In this document: one piece after another, positions 8,241 through 16,983 of the stretch
Numbering within the stretch: the stretch's first letter is position 1
Layout: every line of letters begins with the position of its first letter
Source of the DNA: Xylophilus ampelinus
GTDB taxonomy: Bacteria > Pseudomonadota > Gammaproteobacteria > Burkholderiales > Burkholderiaceae_C
Direction of reading: 5' to 3'
DNA: 64,000 bases
NCBI RefSeq assembly: GCF_003217575.1
Contig: NZ_QJTC01000011.1
Coordinates: 62,001 to 126,000, forward strand
The notes under the pieces: generated by a model
What the model saw: the letters and a program-made list of their open reading frames with translations, nothing else
What the model was told of the DNA's origin: nothing
Database searches by the model: none
Translations under genes and position numbers: made by a program

Positions 8241-9593
8241 TTGAATCCTGGTTTCATGGCCATCGGGGAAGCGTTCGTCTTCCGTGTCGCCCACAGCCTC
8301 CGACAGCATCCGAAACGTGTCACCGCTCTGATCGGCACCCTGCTGCTCTGCGGCGGTGGCGGCGCCTTCGCGGTGGCCAATCTGGCACCCGATCCCTCGG
8401 ACCTGCCCGTCAGCCAGATCCTGCATTCCGTGGAGCCGCTGTCCGTCGACACGGCGCTCACCGATGCCGGCATGCATGCGATGCGGCTCTACCGCACCGA
8501 AACCACCCGCTCCACCGACAACGCCGACAGTCTGCTGCAGCGCCTGGGCGTGGACGACCGGGCCGCCGCCGTCTTTCTGAGGGCCGACGACAAGGCGCGC
8601 CAGGCTTTGCTGGGCCGCGTGGGCCGGGTGGTGACGGCCGAAGCCTCCGACGACCATGCCCTGCTGCGCCTGACGGTGCGCTGGAGCGCCGACGACGCCG
8701 AGCAGTTCCAGCGCCTCGTGATCGAGAAGCGGGCCGACGGCTTCGCCAGCCGCATCGAGAGCGCGCCGACCACCGTGTCGAGCCGGCTCGCCAGCGGCGT
8801 GATCCAAAGCTCGCTGCTCGCCTCCACCGACACGGCGGGCATCCCGGAATCGGTCGCCTACCAAGTCGCCGAGATCTTCTCCAGCAACATCGATTTCCGC
8901 CGCAGCCTGCGCAAGGGCGACCGGTTCACCGTCGTCTACGAAACCATCGAGGCCGACGGCGAGATGCTGCGCGCCGGCCGGGTGCTGAGCGCCGAATTCG
9001 TCAACGACGGCAAGTCGTTCGAGGCGATGTGGTTCCAGCCGCCGCGCGAGAAGGGCGCCTACTACACGCTCGACGGCCAGGGCCTGAACCGCGCGTTCCT
9101 GAGCGCTCCGCTGGAATTCACCCGCGTCTCAAGCGGCTTCAGCAACCGCTTCCACCCGATCCTGCAGGAATGGCGTGCCCACCTGGGCACCGATTTCGCT
9201 GCGCCGACCGGCACCCCGGTGCGCACCGTGGGCGACGGTACCGTCGAGTTCGCCGGCGTCCAGAACGGCTACGGCAACGTGGTGTTCGTGCGCCATCGCA
9301 ACGAGCACGTCACCGTCTACGCCCATCTAAGCAAGATCGACGTGACCCGCGGCCAGTCGGTCTCGCAGGGCCAGACGGTCGGCCTGGTCGGCCAGACCGG
9401 CTGGGCGACCGGCCCGCATCTGCATTTCGAGTTCCGCGTCAACGGCGTACAGCAGGACCCGATGGCGATGGCCCGCCAAAGCGAATCGACCCAGCTGACC
9501 GCCGCGGCGCGCCCGGCGTTCGACCGGATCGCGGCTTCGATGCGCATCCAGCTGCAGACCGCCAACCAGACCGGCCTGGCCAGCGCCGACTGA
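8241..9593 (+). CDS. M23 family peptidoglycan endopeptidase, membrane-anchored
   Basis: About 450 residues. A hydrophobic segment near residues 28-48 (ALIGTLLLCGGGGAFAVA) serves as signal anchor. The C-terminal LytM domain has the zinc ligands His314 and Asp318 (HLGTDFAAP) and His393/His395 (GPHLHFEFR). The enzyme should cut peptide cross-links in the cell wall, as MepM does. Start: TTG at 8241 has GGGGA seven bases upstream; the ATG at 8256 is the alternative. It sits divergent to tyrS and upstream of anmK, a muropeptide-recycling gene, which fits wall turnover. Confidence 0.9.
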   Translation: MNPGFMAIGEAFVFRVAHSLRQHPKRVTALIGTLLLCGGGGAFAVANLAPDPSDLPVSQILHSVEPLSVDTALTDAGMHAMRLYRTETTRSTDNADSLLQRLGVDDRAAAVFLRADDKARQALLGRVGRVVTAEASDDHALLRLTVRWSADDAEQFQRLVIEKRADGFASRIESAPTTVSSRLASGVIQSSLLASTDTAGIPESVAYQVAEIFSSNIDFRRSLRKGDRFTVVYETIEADGEMLRAGRVLSAEFVNDGKSFEAMWFQPPREKGAYYTLDGQGLNRAFLSAPLEFTRVSSGFSNRFHPILQEWRAHLGTDFAAPTGTPVRTVGDGTVEFAGVQNGYGNVVFVRHRNEHVTVYAHLSKIDVTRGQSVSQGQTVGLVGQTGWATGPHLHFEFRVNGVQQDPMAMARQSESTQLTAAARPAFDRIAASMRIQLQTANQTGLASAD

Positions 9594-9602
9594 GCCGGAG
9601 GG

Positions 9603-9713
9603 GGAACCTGCTGCGCGATCCGATCGCGCGGCTGTAGCCTTCGGCGTGCCGAAGTACGGCTTCGGCCCTATCCGCACACCTGGGCCGCTCGCCACGCTTC
9701 TTCCGGATCTTCT
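9603..9713 (+). repeat. Post-gene repeat, family E copy 2
   Basis: GAACCTGCTGCGCGATCCGA and GCGCGGCTGTAG, then after a 34-base insertion GGGCCGCTCGCCACGCTTCT. Second copy of the sequence at 6678, placed 10 bases after the M23 peptidase stop. Confidence 0.6.
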
Positions 9714-9736
9714 ACATCCGGCCGCATTGCATACCA

Positions 9737-9762
9737 CGCCGCCTACGGGCGGCGTTTTGTTT
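9737..9762 (+). terminator. Rho-independent terminator after the M23 peptidase gene
   Basis: CGCCGCC, loop TACG, GGCGGCG and then TTTTGTTT. It closes the plus-strand transcript; the rest of the 9594-9893 gap holds repeat E2 and the anmK leader. Confidence 0.85.
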
Positions 9763-9893
9763 GGCAGGGCCTGCCTGCGGTAAGGTCGCACACGGTGGTG
9801 GGCCGCCGGGACAAGGCTATGCTGGTCGCTCCGCCGCCCTGCCGGCGCCAACGCCCGCCGCCCTCCTCCCCGAAGACCCACCGAGGACGCTCC

Positions 9894-11027
9894 ATGACCA
9901 CCGACTCCCTCTACATAGGCCTGATGTCCGGCACCTCGATGGACGGGGTCGACGGCGTGCTGGTGCGCCTGCCCGCCGACGACGCGGTGCCGGCCCAGGT
10001 GCTGCACCACACCGCGGTGGACATGCCCGGGCCGCTGCGCCGGGAGCTGATGGCGCTCAACACCTCCGGGCCCGACGAACTGCACCGCGCCGCGTTGGCC
10101 GCCAATGCGCTGACAAACCTCTATGCCGATGTGGTGCTGCGGCTGCTCGGCGCGGGCGGGCGGGCAGCGTCCGACGTGCGGGCGATCGGCGCCCACGGCC
10201 AGACGGTGCGCCACCAGCCACAGGCCTTCGACGGCACCGGCTACACCCTGCAGCTGCAGAACCCGTCGCTGCTGGCCGAACGCACCGGTATCGACGTGGT
10301 GGCCGACTTCCGCAACCGCGACCTGGCGGCCGGCGGCCAGGGCGCGCCGCTGGTGCCGGCCTTCCACCGGCGCTGGTTCGGCCGGCCGGATGCGGCGGTG
10401 GCGGTGCTCAACCTGGGAGGTATCGCCAACATCAGCCTGGTGGCGGCCGGAGACCGGGGCGGTGCCGCCACCGGCTTCGACTGCGGGCCCGGCAACGCGA
10501 TGCTCGACCACTGGTGCCAGCGCCACCTGGGCCTGCCCTTCGACGCCGACGGCGCCTGGGGCGTGACCGGTCGGGTGCTGCCCGCGCTGTTGGCCGACCT
10601 GATGACCACCCCGTTCTTCGACCAGCCGCCGCCGCGCAGCACCGGCCGCGACCTCTTCCACCCGGCCTGGCTCGACCAGCACCTGGTCCGCCACCCGGGA
10701 GCGGACCCGGTCGATGTGCAGGCGACCCTGGTCGAATTGACCGTCCAGGCTTGCGCGGCGTCGGCCACTAGCTATGGAAAAGATGGCACCGATCTGATCG
10801 TGTGCGGCGGCGGCGCCTTCAACGGCGCTTTGATGGCCGGGCTGGCGCGGGCGCTGCCCGGGATGCGGGTGGTGTCGTCGGCGCAATTCGGCCTGCCGCC
10901 CCTGCAGGTCGAGGCCACCGCCTTCGCCTGGCTGGCCCAACGGTGGGTGGAGCGCAGGCCGGGCAACCTGCCGTCCGTCACCGGGGCCGCCGGGCCGCGC
11001 GTGCTGGGTGCCCTGTACCCCGCCTGA
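9894..11027 (+). CDS. anmK: Anhydro-N-acetylmuramic acid kinase
   Basis: 377 residues. Begins MTTDSLYIGLMSGTSMDGVD, the family signature, with ASKHA-fold phosphate loops (LNLGGIANIS, FDCGPGNAMLD, VCGGGAFN). It converts 1,6-anhydro-MurNAc, released by lytic transglycosylases, to MurNAc-6-phosphate during cell-wall recycling. The ATG is preceded by GAGGA; the longer open frame upstream is Pro/Arg-rich and not family-like. Near residues 293-299 the codons carry a degenerate AGCTAT palindrome without breaking the frame. The M23 endopeptidase gene stands just upstream. Confidence 0.95.
   Translation: MTTDSLYIGLMSGTSMDGVDGVLVRLPADDAVPAQVLHHTAVDMPGPLRRELMALNTSGPDELHRAALAANALTNLYADVVLRLLGAGGRAASDVRAIGAHGQTVRHQPQAFDGTGYTLQLQNPSLLAERTGIDVVADFRNRDLAAGGQGAPLVPAFHRRWFGRPDAAVAVLNLGGIANISLVAAGDRGGAATGFDCGPGNAMLDHWCQRHLGLPFDADGAWGVTGRVLPALLADLMTTPFFDQPPPRSTGRDLFHPAWLDQHLVRHPGADPVDVQATLVELTVQACAASATSYGKDGTDLIVCGGGAFNGALMAGLARALPGMRVVSSAQFGLPPLQVEATAFAWLAQRWVERRPGNLPSVTGAAGPRVLGALYPA
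10769..10789 (+). repeat. Degenerate AGCTAT-type palindrome inside anmK
   Basis: TAGCTATGGAAAAGATGGCA: the left arm is intact and the right arm has one change (ATGGCA for ATAGCA). It is read in frame and encodes SYGKDGT. It may be a fossil copy of the interspersed family or chance. Confidence 0.35.
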
Positions 11028-11194
11028 CGCCGCGCCGCCCCCCTGCCGCGACCGCGGCAAACGGTGTGGAATACCGTAGCCGACAGCCCGGCCGCACGGC
11101 GGACCGTGGCCCCGCATCGCTACCGCGAGGGCCGAAGCCGCTCCACCGGGATGTGCAGCAGGGCCGCACGCACTTTCTCGGTGGCCGACCGCGT

Positions 11195-11705
11195 CGGTCT
11201 ACCACCGGCCGGGTCTTCACCCGCGCACCCTGGGCATCGGGCGCCAGCTGCCAGAACACGATCGAGGCACCCATCGTCATCTGCCCCCATCGTAAGGAAG
11301 GTTGCGCGGAAAGCCGGCAGCGCATGCGGCGCACTCGGCGTGGCCGAAGGTGCCCCTGAAACCGGCCACCCGCTGCGGCCACACCCAGGCCCATCGCCAG
11401 CATCTGCACCATCATCGACAGCAGGTTGTTGCCGCTGCTGGCCATGCCGCCGTCCAGGTCCTTCGGCATGACGCAGCCACAGCTCCGACAGGCCGCCGAG
11501 CGACAGCGACAGCGACAGGGTTGCCATGCCAAAGGCCAACGAGCAGTAGCCGGTCAGGTCGAGGCCCGACAGCGCATGCGCCCGACCGTCGGGCATGAAG
11601 CGCAGCGTAGCAACGCAGCCCACCAGCGCCACCGACAGGTTGATCAGGAAGATCCAGTGAAACGAGGCATACTGCACCAGCCAGCCGCCCCGCGCCGGCC
11701 CGATC
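11195..11705 (-). pseudogene. Remnant of an MdtD-like MFS multidrug transporter
   Basis: Pieces of one transporter survive in two minus-strand frames. One frame reads GGWLVQYASFHWIFLINLSV and FDLTGY-like SGLDLTGYCSLAFGM, which match the middle of DHA2-family MdtD proteins. It then jumps to KDLDGGMASSGNNLLSM, which matches a site roughly 200 residues later, and the end (ALPAFRATFLTMG, IVFWQLAPDAQGARVK) needs further frame changes. The N-terminal part is missing. I infer a 5' truncation, a large internal deletion and several frameshifts, so no functional pump. This accounts for most of the 11028-11844 interval. Confidence 0.8.
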
Positions 11706-11775
11706 GGAGCAGGAGAGAACCGGAGTCGGCGGGGCAACGGGGCTCATGGGATCGAACAGGACAGCATCGCGGCAA

Positions 11776-11799
11776 AGAAAAAGCCGCCCGAAGGCGGCT
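11776..11799 (-). terminator. Rho-independent terminator of erpA
   Basis: On the minus strand AGCCGCC, loop TTCG, GGCGGCT and then TTTTTC, 46 bases after the erpA stop. Confidence 0.88.
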
Positions 11800-11844
11800 G
11801 GCGGCGGCATGGACCCGGAGCGGGAGGCATGCGGCGCCGAGACG

Positions 11845-12210
11845 TCAGACCGAGAAGCTGGAGCCGCAACCGCAGGTGGTGGTGGCGTTGGGATTCTTGA
11901 TCACGAACTGCGCACCCTGCAGATCTTCCTTGTAGTCGATCTCGGCACCGAGCAGATACTGATAGCTCATCGCGTCGATCAGCAACGACACGCCGTTCTT
12001 GCTCATCGTGGTGTCGTCTTCGTTGGTGATCTCGTCGAAGGTGAAACCGTACTGGAAGCCCGAGCATCCGCCGCCCTGGACGAAGACCCGCAGCTTCAAG
12101 TCGGGATTGCCCTCTTCGGCGATCAGGTCGGCCACCTTGGCGGCAGCGCTGTCGGTGAACAGGATCGGCGACGGCATTTCGGTCGGGAGGGATTCGGCAA
12201 CTGCGCTCAT
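11845..12210 (-). CDS. erpA: Iron-sulfur cluster insertion protein, A-type carrier
   Basis: 121 residues. The three conserved cysteines of A-type carriers are present in [11 protein letters not shown] and [11 protein letters not shown]. It delivers Fe-S clusters to target enzymes. The family-specific FDE and [17 protein letters not shown] stretches fit ErpA rather than IscA. It lies downstream of rplM-rpsI on the same strand, a frequent order in Burkholderiales, but has its own terminator, and a second terminator separates it from rpsI, so it is probably a separate transcript. Confidence 0.94.
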   Translation of the reverse strand: MSAVAESLPTEMPSPILFTDSAAAKVADLIAEEGNPDLKLRVFVQGGGCSGFQYGFTFDEITNEDDTTMSKNGVSLLIDAMSYQYLLGAEIDYKEDLQGAQFVIKNPNATTTCGCGSSFSV

Positions 12211-12323
12211 GGTGGACTCCGGTGGGATGTGCGTTAACGCAAGGCGCAGATGCTATCGCAACGCGGCATTTCAAGCTGGCGCAGAAAGATTGCCGGCACG
12301 GGCGGCAGGGCGATGCACCCATG

Positions 12324-12345
12324 AAAAAACCGCCCGAAGGCGGTT
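12324..12345 (-). terminator. Rho-independent terminator of rplM-rpsI
   Basis: On the minus strand AACCGCC, loop TTCG, GGCGGTT and then a run of T, about 50 bases after the rpsI stop. Confidence 0.88.
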
Positions 12346-12394
12346 TCTTCCAGACCGGGCACCGCGACAGGTCGCCGTGCCCAGGCAAAGCGGA

Positions 12395-12787
12395 TCAACG
12401 CTTCGAGAACTGCTTGCGGCGGCGTGCGGAGTGCAGACCGACCTTCTTGCGTTCCACTTCGCGGGCATCGCGGGTCACGAAGCCGGCCTGGCTCAGTGCG
12501 GGCTTGAGCGTCGCGTCGTAGTCGATCAGGGCACGGGTGATGCCGTGACGGGCCGCGCCGGCCTGGCCGGATTCGCCGCCACCGTGCACGTTGATCATCA
12601 CGTCGAAGGTTTCGACGTGGTTGGTCAGGACGAGCGGCTGCTTGGCGATCATGATCGAGGTCTCGCGGCCGAAGTACTCTTGTACGTCCTTGCCGTTGAC
12701 CGTGATCTTGCCGGTGCCCTTTTTCAGAAACACGCGGGCGACGCTGGATTTGCGACGGCCGGTGCCGTTGTTCCATTCACCAATCAT
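12395..12787 (-). CDS. rpsI: 30S ribosomal protein S9
   Basis: 130 residues of normal length: starts [20 protein letters not shown] and ends with the basic tail [11 protein letters not shown] that reaches the P-site tRNA. The ATG overlaps the rplM stop in ATGA, so it is translationally coupled to rplM. Confidence 0.97.
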   Translation of the reverse strand: MIGEWNNGTGRRKSSVARVFLKKGTGKITVNGKDVQEYFGRETSIMIAKQPLVLTNHVETFDVMINVHGGGESGQAGAARHGITRALIDYDATLKPALSQAGFVTRDAREVERKKVGLHSARRRKQFSKR

Positions 12788-13227
12788 TTCGTCGCTCCGG
12801 GGAGTTCGAGGACTTTCGGCTGCTGGGCGGTATGCGGGTGCTCTGCGCCACCGTAGACCTTGAGCTTCTTGATCATGGCGTAGCCGAGCGGGCCCTTGGG
12901 CAGCATGCCCTTGACGGCCTTCTCGAGCGCGCGGCCGGGGTGCTTGGCCTGCATGTCGCGGAAGTTGGTGGCGGTGATGCCGCCGGGGTAGCCCGAGTGG
13001 CGGTAGTACACCTTGTCGATCGACTTGGCGCCGGTCACCTTGAGGCGCGCGGCGTTGACGATGACGATGAAATCGCCGGTATCGACGTGAGGCGTGTAAA
13101 TGGCTTTGTGCTTGCCGCGCAGACGGAGGGCAACTTCGCTGGCTACCCGGCCGAGGACCTTGTCGGTCGCGTCAATCACAAACCACTCGTGCACCACGTC
13201 AGCGGGTTTTGCGCTGAATGTAGACAT
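12784..13227 (-). CDS. rplM: 50S ribosomal protein L13
   Basis: 147 residues beginning [19 protein letters not shown]; conserved blocks [32 protein letters not shown] and RHSGYPGG are present. The frame is open to 13383, but the start at 13227 gives the family's N-terminus and is preceded by a separate leader and promoter. First gene of the rplM-rpsI operon. Confidence 0.97.
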   Translation of the reverse strand: MSTFSAKPADVVHEWFVIDATDKVLGRVASEVALRLRGKHKAIYTPHVDTGDFIVIVNAARLKVTGAKSIDKVYYRHSGYPGGITATNFRDMQAKHPGRALEKAVKGMLPKGPLGYAMIKKLKVYGGAEHPHTAQQPKVLELPGATK

Positions 13228-13357
13228 TGCTGTTAGCTTTCGAGTGTGGACAGCCCTTTTCCACGGTCGGTGTTTCTCTGAAGGAAACCTCTTAGGTGGG
13301 AGACGGCACCTGCGCGCCGCTTCGCCGCGGGGCCGATCGAGCGCTGCGAAGCCCTCC

Positions 13358-13385
13358 ATTATAGGAAGTTTCCCCTCCTCCACAA
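13358..13385 (-). promoter_or_regulatory. Sigma-70 promoter of rplM-rpsI
   Basis: On the minus strand a perfect TATAAT (13363-13358) with TTGTGG (13385-13380) 16 bases upstream. It leaves a leader of about 125 bases before rplM. The short divergent gap means rlmJ must start its transcript nearby. Confidence 0.6.
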
Positions 13386-13405
13386 GCCGCTTACCATCAG
13401 GGCCT

Positions 13406-14311
13406 ATGTTCAGCTACCGCCATGCCTTCCATGCAGGAAACCACGCCGACGTGTTCAAGCACACGACGCTGGTCGCCATCCTCGACTACCTGCTGCGAAA
13501 AGAAGCGGCCCTGACCGTGCTCGACACCCACGCCGGCGCCGGCCTGTACCGGCTCGACGGCGACTACGCCGCCAAGAGCGGCGAGGCGGCCGAGGGCATC
13601 CTGCGCCTGCTGGGCAATCTGCCGGTGGAGCCCGCCCCCGCCCTGCGGGCGTATCTGGATCTGGTCACGAGCTTCAATGCCGGCGAGGCGATCAAGGTGT
13701 ACCCCGGCTCGCCCTTCGTGGTGGAGCACCTGCTGCGCCCGCACGACCGCCTGAAGCTGTTCGAGCTGCACCCGACCGATGCGAAGACGCTCGACGGCAA
13801 CATCGCCCAGCTTGAGGCCGGCCGGCAGATCGCGGTGATGCGCGAGGACGGCTTCGAGGCGGTACGCAAATTCCTGCCGCCACCGTCGCGCCGCGCCCTG
13901 CTCTTCTGCGACCCCAGCTACGAGATCAAGCAGGACTACGCCCGGGTGCTGAACCTGGTGGCAGACGGGCTCAAGCGCTTCGCCACCGGCACCTACGCCG
14001 TCTGGTACCCGCTGATCGCACGGCCCGAGGCGCACGACCTGCCGCGCCGTCTGCGCACCATGGCGACGCAGGCCGGCAAGCCCTGGCTGCACGCCACGTT
14101 GACGGTGAAGTCGGCCAAGATCATCGGCGCGGGCGTGGCGGCGGCCACCGGCACCTCGGTCGAGCGCCCGGGCCTGCCGGCCAGCGGCATGTTCGTGATC
14201 AACCCGCCCTTCACCCTCAAGCCCGCGCTGGCCGCGGCCCTGCCGCAGATGGCGGCGGCGCTGGGGCAGGACCGGTCCGCGGCATCGAGCCTGGAATCCG
14301 GCGGCAGCTGA
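13406..14311 (+). CDS. rlmJ: 23S rRNA (adenine2030-N6)-methyltransferase
   Basis: 301 residues, slightly above the usual 280. Starts [19 protein letters not shown], the RlmJ hallmark; [10 protein letters not shown] is the SAM-binding loop and [12 protein letters not shown] carries the (D/N)PPY-type catalytic motif. It methylates A2030 of 23S rRNA. The frame extends upstream to 13100 over the rplM leader, but homology begins at 13406. Divergent from rplM. Confidence 0.93.
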   Translation: MFSYRHAFHAGNHADVFKHTTLVAILDYLLRKEAALTVLDTHAGAGLYRLDGDYAAKSGEAAEGILRLLGNLPVEPAPALRAYLDLVTSFNAGEAIKVYPGSPFVVEHLLRPHDRLKLFELHPTDAKTLDGNIAQLEAGRQIAVMREDGFEAVRKFLPPPSRRALLFCDPSYEIKQDYARVLNLVADGLKRFATGTYAVWYPLIARPEAHDLPRRLRTMATQAGKPWLHATLTVKSAKIIGAGVAAATGTSVERPGLPASGMFVINPPFTLKPALAAALPQMAAALGQDRSAASSLESGGS

Positions 14312-14330
14312 GGCGATCCGACGTTCAAAG

Positions 14331-14364
14331 GCAAAAAGGTCTCACACCCGCGAAGCCTTTTTGC
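14331..14364. terminator. Bidirectional stem-loop between rlmJ and porin genes
   Basis: GCAAAAAGG and CCTTTTTGC, nine-base perfect arms 16 bases apart, between two convergent genes. The A/T-rich arms give T runs on both strands, although the loop is longer than in typical terminators. Confidence 0.55.
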
Positions 14365-14383
14365 TTGGCGCGACGCCGCGCGG

Positions 14384-15433
14384 TCAGAAGCGGTGGCGCA
14401 TGCCGACGCCGAGCGAGGTGCCGTTCTTGTACGAGGTGAGGCGGTCGTTCATCAGGTTGGCGTAGAGATCGGTGCGCTTCGAAATGAAGTAGTCATAGCC
14501 GACCGTGGCCGTGGTACGGGTCGGCTGGCCGACGGTGTTGTGCAGTTCGGTGCGGGCCACCGACGCCAGCAGCTGGCCGGCACCGATCGGCGCGGAGGCG
14601 CCCAACTGCACCGTCTTCGATTCGACGCTGGTGACGTCGGACTTGCCCTGGCCGTAGGTCAGGTAGCCCTTGACGATACCGGCGTCGTAGGAGCCGCCCA
14701 GCATCCAGTCCTTGCGCGTGTCGGGCCGGGCCGGGGTGCCGGCGGTCAGCAGCGCGTTGACCGGGTTGGAGATCTGATCGTGCTCGTAGTAGGCGGTCAG
14801 GCCGATCGGGCCCTGCTGGAAGATCGCGTTCAGGCCGACGTTCTTGCGGTTGTCGTTGGCGCCTGTCTGCTCGCCGAACTGGTAGTGCAGGTTGCCGATC
14901 AGGCCGCCGAACTTGGGCGTGGTGTAGGTGATCTGGTTGCTCCAGCCGGTGTCCGACGGCGTGGTGGCCGCCCAGCCGGTGCCGTTGAACAGGCCCACGT
15001 TCTTGTGCAGGATCAGCGGCGAGAAGGTGAACGAATCGCCGAACGGGTTGAACAGGATCGACGGCAGGAAGTTGGGCGCGATGCCCCGGCCGAGCTGCGC
15101 AGCACCGAAGGCGCCCGAGAGACCCACGCTCGCATCGCGCGAGAAGAACGGATCGTTGGCGAACCGGCCCGGCGTGCCGGTGTCGATCTGCAGGAACGAA
15201 GTGATCTTGAAGCTGGCCTTGAGTCCGCCGCCCAGGTCCTCGGTGCCGCTGAAACCGATCCACGAGGTGGTCATGCCGCTGCTGCCCACCACCGCCCGGC
15301 GGCCCGCATCGCCCGCCATGCGCATCGAGCCGGCATAGGCGTCCATCAGACCGGCGAGCGTCACCGTGCTTTGGGCCCGCGCCGCACCGACACAGGCCAG
15401 GCACGCACCAATTGCAATCAGGATCTTGTTCAC
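14384..15433 (-). CDS. Gram-negative porin (Omp32-like trimeric type)
   Basis: 349 residues with signal peptide (MNKILIAIGACLACVGAARA, cleavage before QSTVTLAG) and a beta-barrel ending in the C-terminal Phe-type motif GVGMRHRF. STVTLAGLMDAY at the mature start and the SSWIGFSGTEDLGGGLKASF block are typical of Burkholderiales anion-selective porins. It should form trimeric outer-membrane diffusion pores. The start is GTG at 15433 with GAGG ten bases before it. It is an independent gene, with 81 bases to rlpA upstream. Confidence 0.93.
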   Translation of the reverse strand: MNKILIAIGACLACVGAARAQSTVTLAGLMDAYAGSMRMAGDAGRRAVVGSSGMTTSWIGFSGTEDLGGGLKASFKITSFLQIDTGTPGRFANDPFFSRDASVGLSGAFGAAQLGRGIAPNFLPSILFNPFGDSFTFSPLILHKNVGLFNGTGWAATTPSDTGWSNQITYTTPKFGGLIGNLHYQFGEQTGANDNRKNVGLNAIFQQGPIGLTAYYEHDQISNPVNALLTAGTPARPDTRKDWMLGGSYDAGIVKGYLTYGQGKSDVTSVESKTVQLGASAPIGAGQLLASVARTELHNTVGQPTRTTATVGYDYFISKRTDLYANLMNDRLTSYKNGTSLGVGMRHRF

Positions 15434-15514
15434 GGAAGGGTTTCCTCGTAGTCAGGGTCTGTAAATCGCCTGCTACGCAAAACCCATGCCCGCTGCAGTG
15501 GTATCGGCGGCCGG

Positions 15515-16108
15515 CTAGCGGACGCAACGCCCGGTGACGGAGGACGGCTTCGACAGCACCACCTGCTTGATCCCGGTGCCGAGCATGTCGAGCGCCTCGG
15601 CCGCGGCCCGGCTCAGGTCGATGATGCGCTGCGGCGATCCCGGTCCCCTGTCGGTGACGCGCACCACCACCTGCTCGCCGTTGACCAGGCTGCGCACGCA
15701 GACCATGGTGCCGAACGGCAAGGTGCGGTGCGCCGCGGTCAGCGCGCCCATGTCGAATCGCTCGCCGCTGGCGGTGCGGCGGTTGTGGAAGCGGATGCCA
15801 TACCAGGACGCGCCGCCGCGGCCCAGTTCCTCCCCGGCCCCGGGATCGTCGTCGGGATCGGGCTCGTCGTCGGTCCGCTCCACCGTGACCAGCGCCACGC
15901 CCGAGGCCGGCGCCTCGACCGGCACGCTGCGCAGCCGCACCAGCGGACGCAGCATGAATTCGGTCTCGCCGTCGGGCGCCAGCGCCACCTCGTCGACACC
16001 GCGGTTGGCCGGCAGCGGCGCGCAGCCGCCGGCGAGCAGCACCGCCAGCAGGCTCGCCGCCCAGCCGATGCCATGGGCGCCCCGCCCTGCCGCACCGCCG
16101 CCGGTCAT
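15515..16108 (-). CDS. rlpA: RlpA-family septal lytic transglycosylase, lipoprotein
   Basis: 197 residues. Lipobox LAGGC near residue 29; C-terminal double-psi beta-barrel with GGASWYGIRFHNRRTASGE, AAHRTLPFGTMV and VTDRGP, the RlpA core. It lacks the SPOR domain that many RlpA proteins carry at the end. Some relatives cut peptidoglycan strands free of stem peptides. Its ATG overlaps the metF stop (ATGA), so it ends the ahcY-tlyA-metF transcript. Start choice rests on that overlap and on the signal peptide. Confidence 0.85.
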   Translation of the reverse strand: MTGGGAAGRGAHGIGWAASLLAVLLAGGCAPLPANRGVDEVALAPDGETEFMLRPLVRLRSVPVEAPASGVALVTVERTDDEPDPDDDPGAGEELGRGGASWYGIRFHNRRTASGERFDMGALTAAHRTLPFGTMVCVRSLVNGEQVVVRVTDRGPGSPQRIIDLSRAAAEALDMLGTGIKQVVLSKPSSVTGRCVR

Positions 16109-16983
16109 GCGGCCGGCAGCAGTCGGTCGAGCAGCGCCAGGGTCGCGGCCGACTGGTTCATCGTGTAGAAATGCAGCGCCGGAGCGCCGCCGGCCCGCAA
16201 CCGTTCGCACAGGCCGGTCACCACGTCGAGCCCGAAGGCGCGGATGCTGGCGGTGTCGTCGCCGAAGGCCTGCAGCCGCAGCCGGATCCAGCGCGGAATC
16301 TCGGCGCCGCAGGCGTCCGAGAAGCGCAGCAGCTGCGACGAGCTGGTGATCGGCATGATGCCCGGCACCACCGGCACGTCGACGCCCAGCGCACGGCTGT
16401 CGTCCAGGAAACGGAAGTACGCGTCGGCGCTGTAGAAATACTGGGTGATCGCCGCATCGGCACCGGCCCGCACCTTGGCGGCGTAGGCCTGCAGGTCGGC
16501 CTGGGGCGAGCGGGCCTGGGGATGCACCTCGGGGTAGGCGGCCACCTCGATATGGAAGGCACTGCCCGTCTCGGCCCGGATGAAGGCGACCAGATCGCTC
16601 GCGTACGAGAACTCGCCGCCGGCACCGTAGCCGCTCGGCAGGTCGCCGCGCAGCGCGACGATCCGCTTGACGCCCATCGCGGCCAGCGCGGCCAGCTCGG
16701 CCCGCACCGAGGCGCGGGTGGCGCCGACGCACGAGAAGTGCGACGCGGCATCGACCCCTTCGGCCAGAATCTCGCGCACCGTGGCGAAGGTGCCCTCCTG
16801 CGTCGAGCCGCCGGCGCCGTAGGTGACCGAGCAGAACTCCGGCCCGCGGGCGTAGAGCGCCTGGCGCACCGCGCGCAGCTTGACGGCGCCCTCGGGCGTC
16901 TTGGTGGGAAAGAACTCGAAGCTCACCGGCAGCGCGGCGGGGCCGGCGGGCACGGACGAGGTCGACTCGGGGGATGCGGTCAT
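16105..16983 (-). CDS. metF: Methylenetetrahydrofolate reductase
   Basis: 292 residues, TIM-barrel flavoprotein. FEFFPTKTPEG holds the active-site Glu, FCSVTYGAGGSTQEGT and ALRGDLP bind FAD and folate, and HFYTMNQS closes the barrel. It reduces 5,10-methylene-THF to 5-methyl-THF for methionine synthesis. Coupled by ATGA overlaps to tlyA before it and rlpA after it, and placed downstream of ahcY, so folate and SAM-cycle steps share a transcript under the SAH riboswitch if readthrough occurs. Confidence 0.95.
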   Translation of the reverse strand: MTASPESTSSVPAGPAALPVSFEFFPTKTPEGAVKLRAVRQALYARGPEFCSVTYGAGGSTQEGTFATVREILAEGVDAASHFSCVGATRASVRAELAALAAMGVKRIVALRGDLPSGYGAGGEFSYASDLVAFIRAETGSAFHIEVAAYPEVHPQARSPQADLQAYAAKVRAGADAAITQYFYSADAYFRFLDDSRALGVDVPVVPGIMPITSSSQLLRFSDACGAEIPRWIRLRLQAFGDDTASIRAFGLDVVTGLCERLRAGGAPALHFYTMNQSAATLALLDRLLPAA

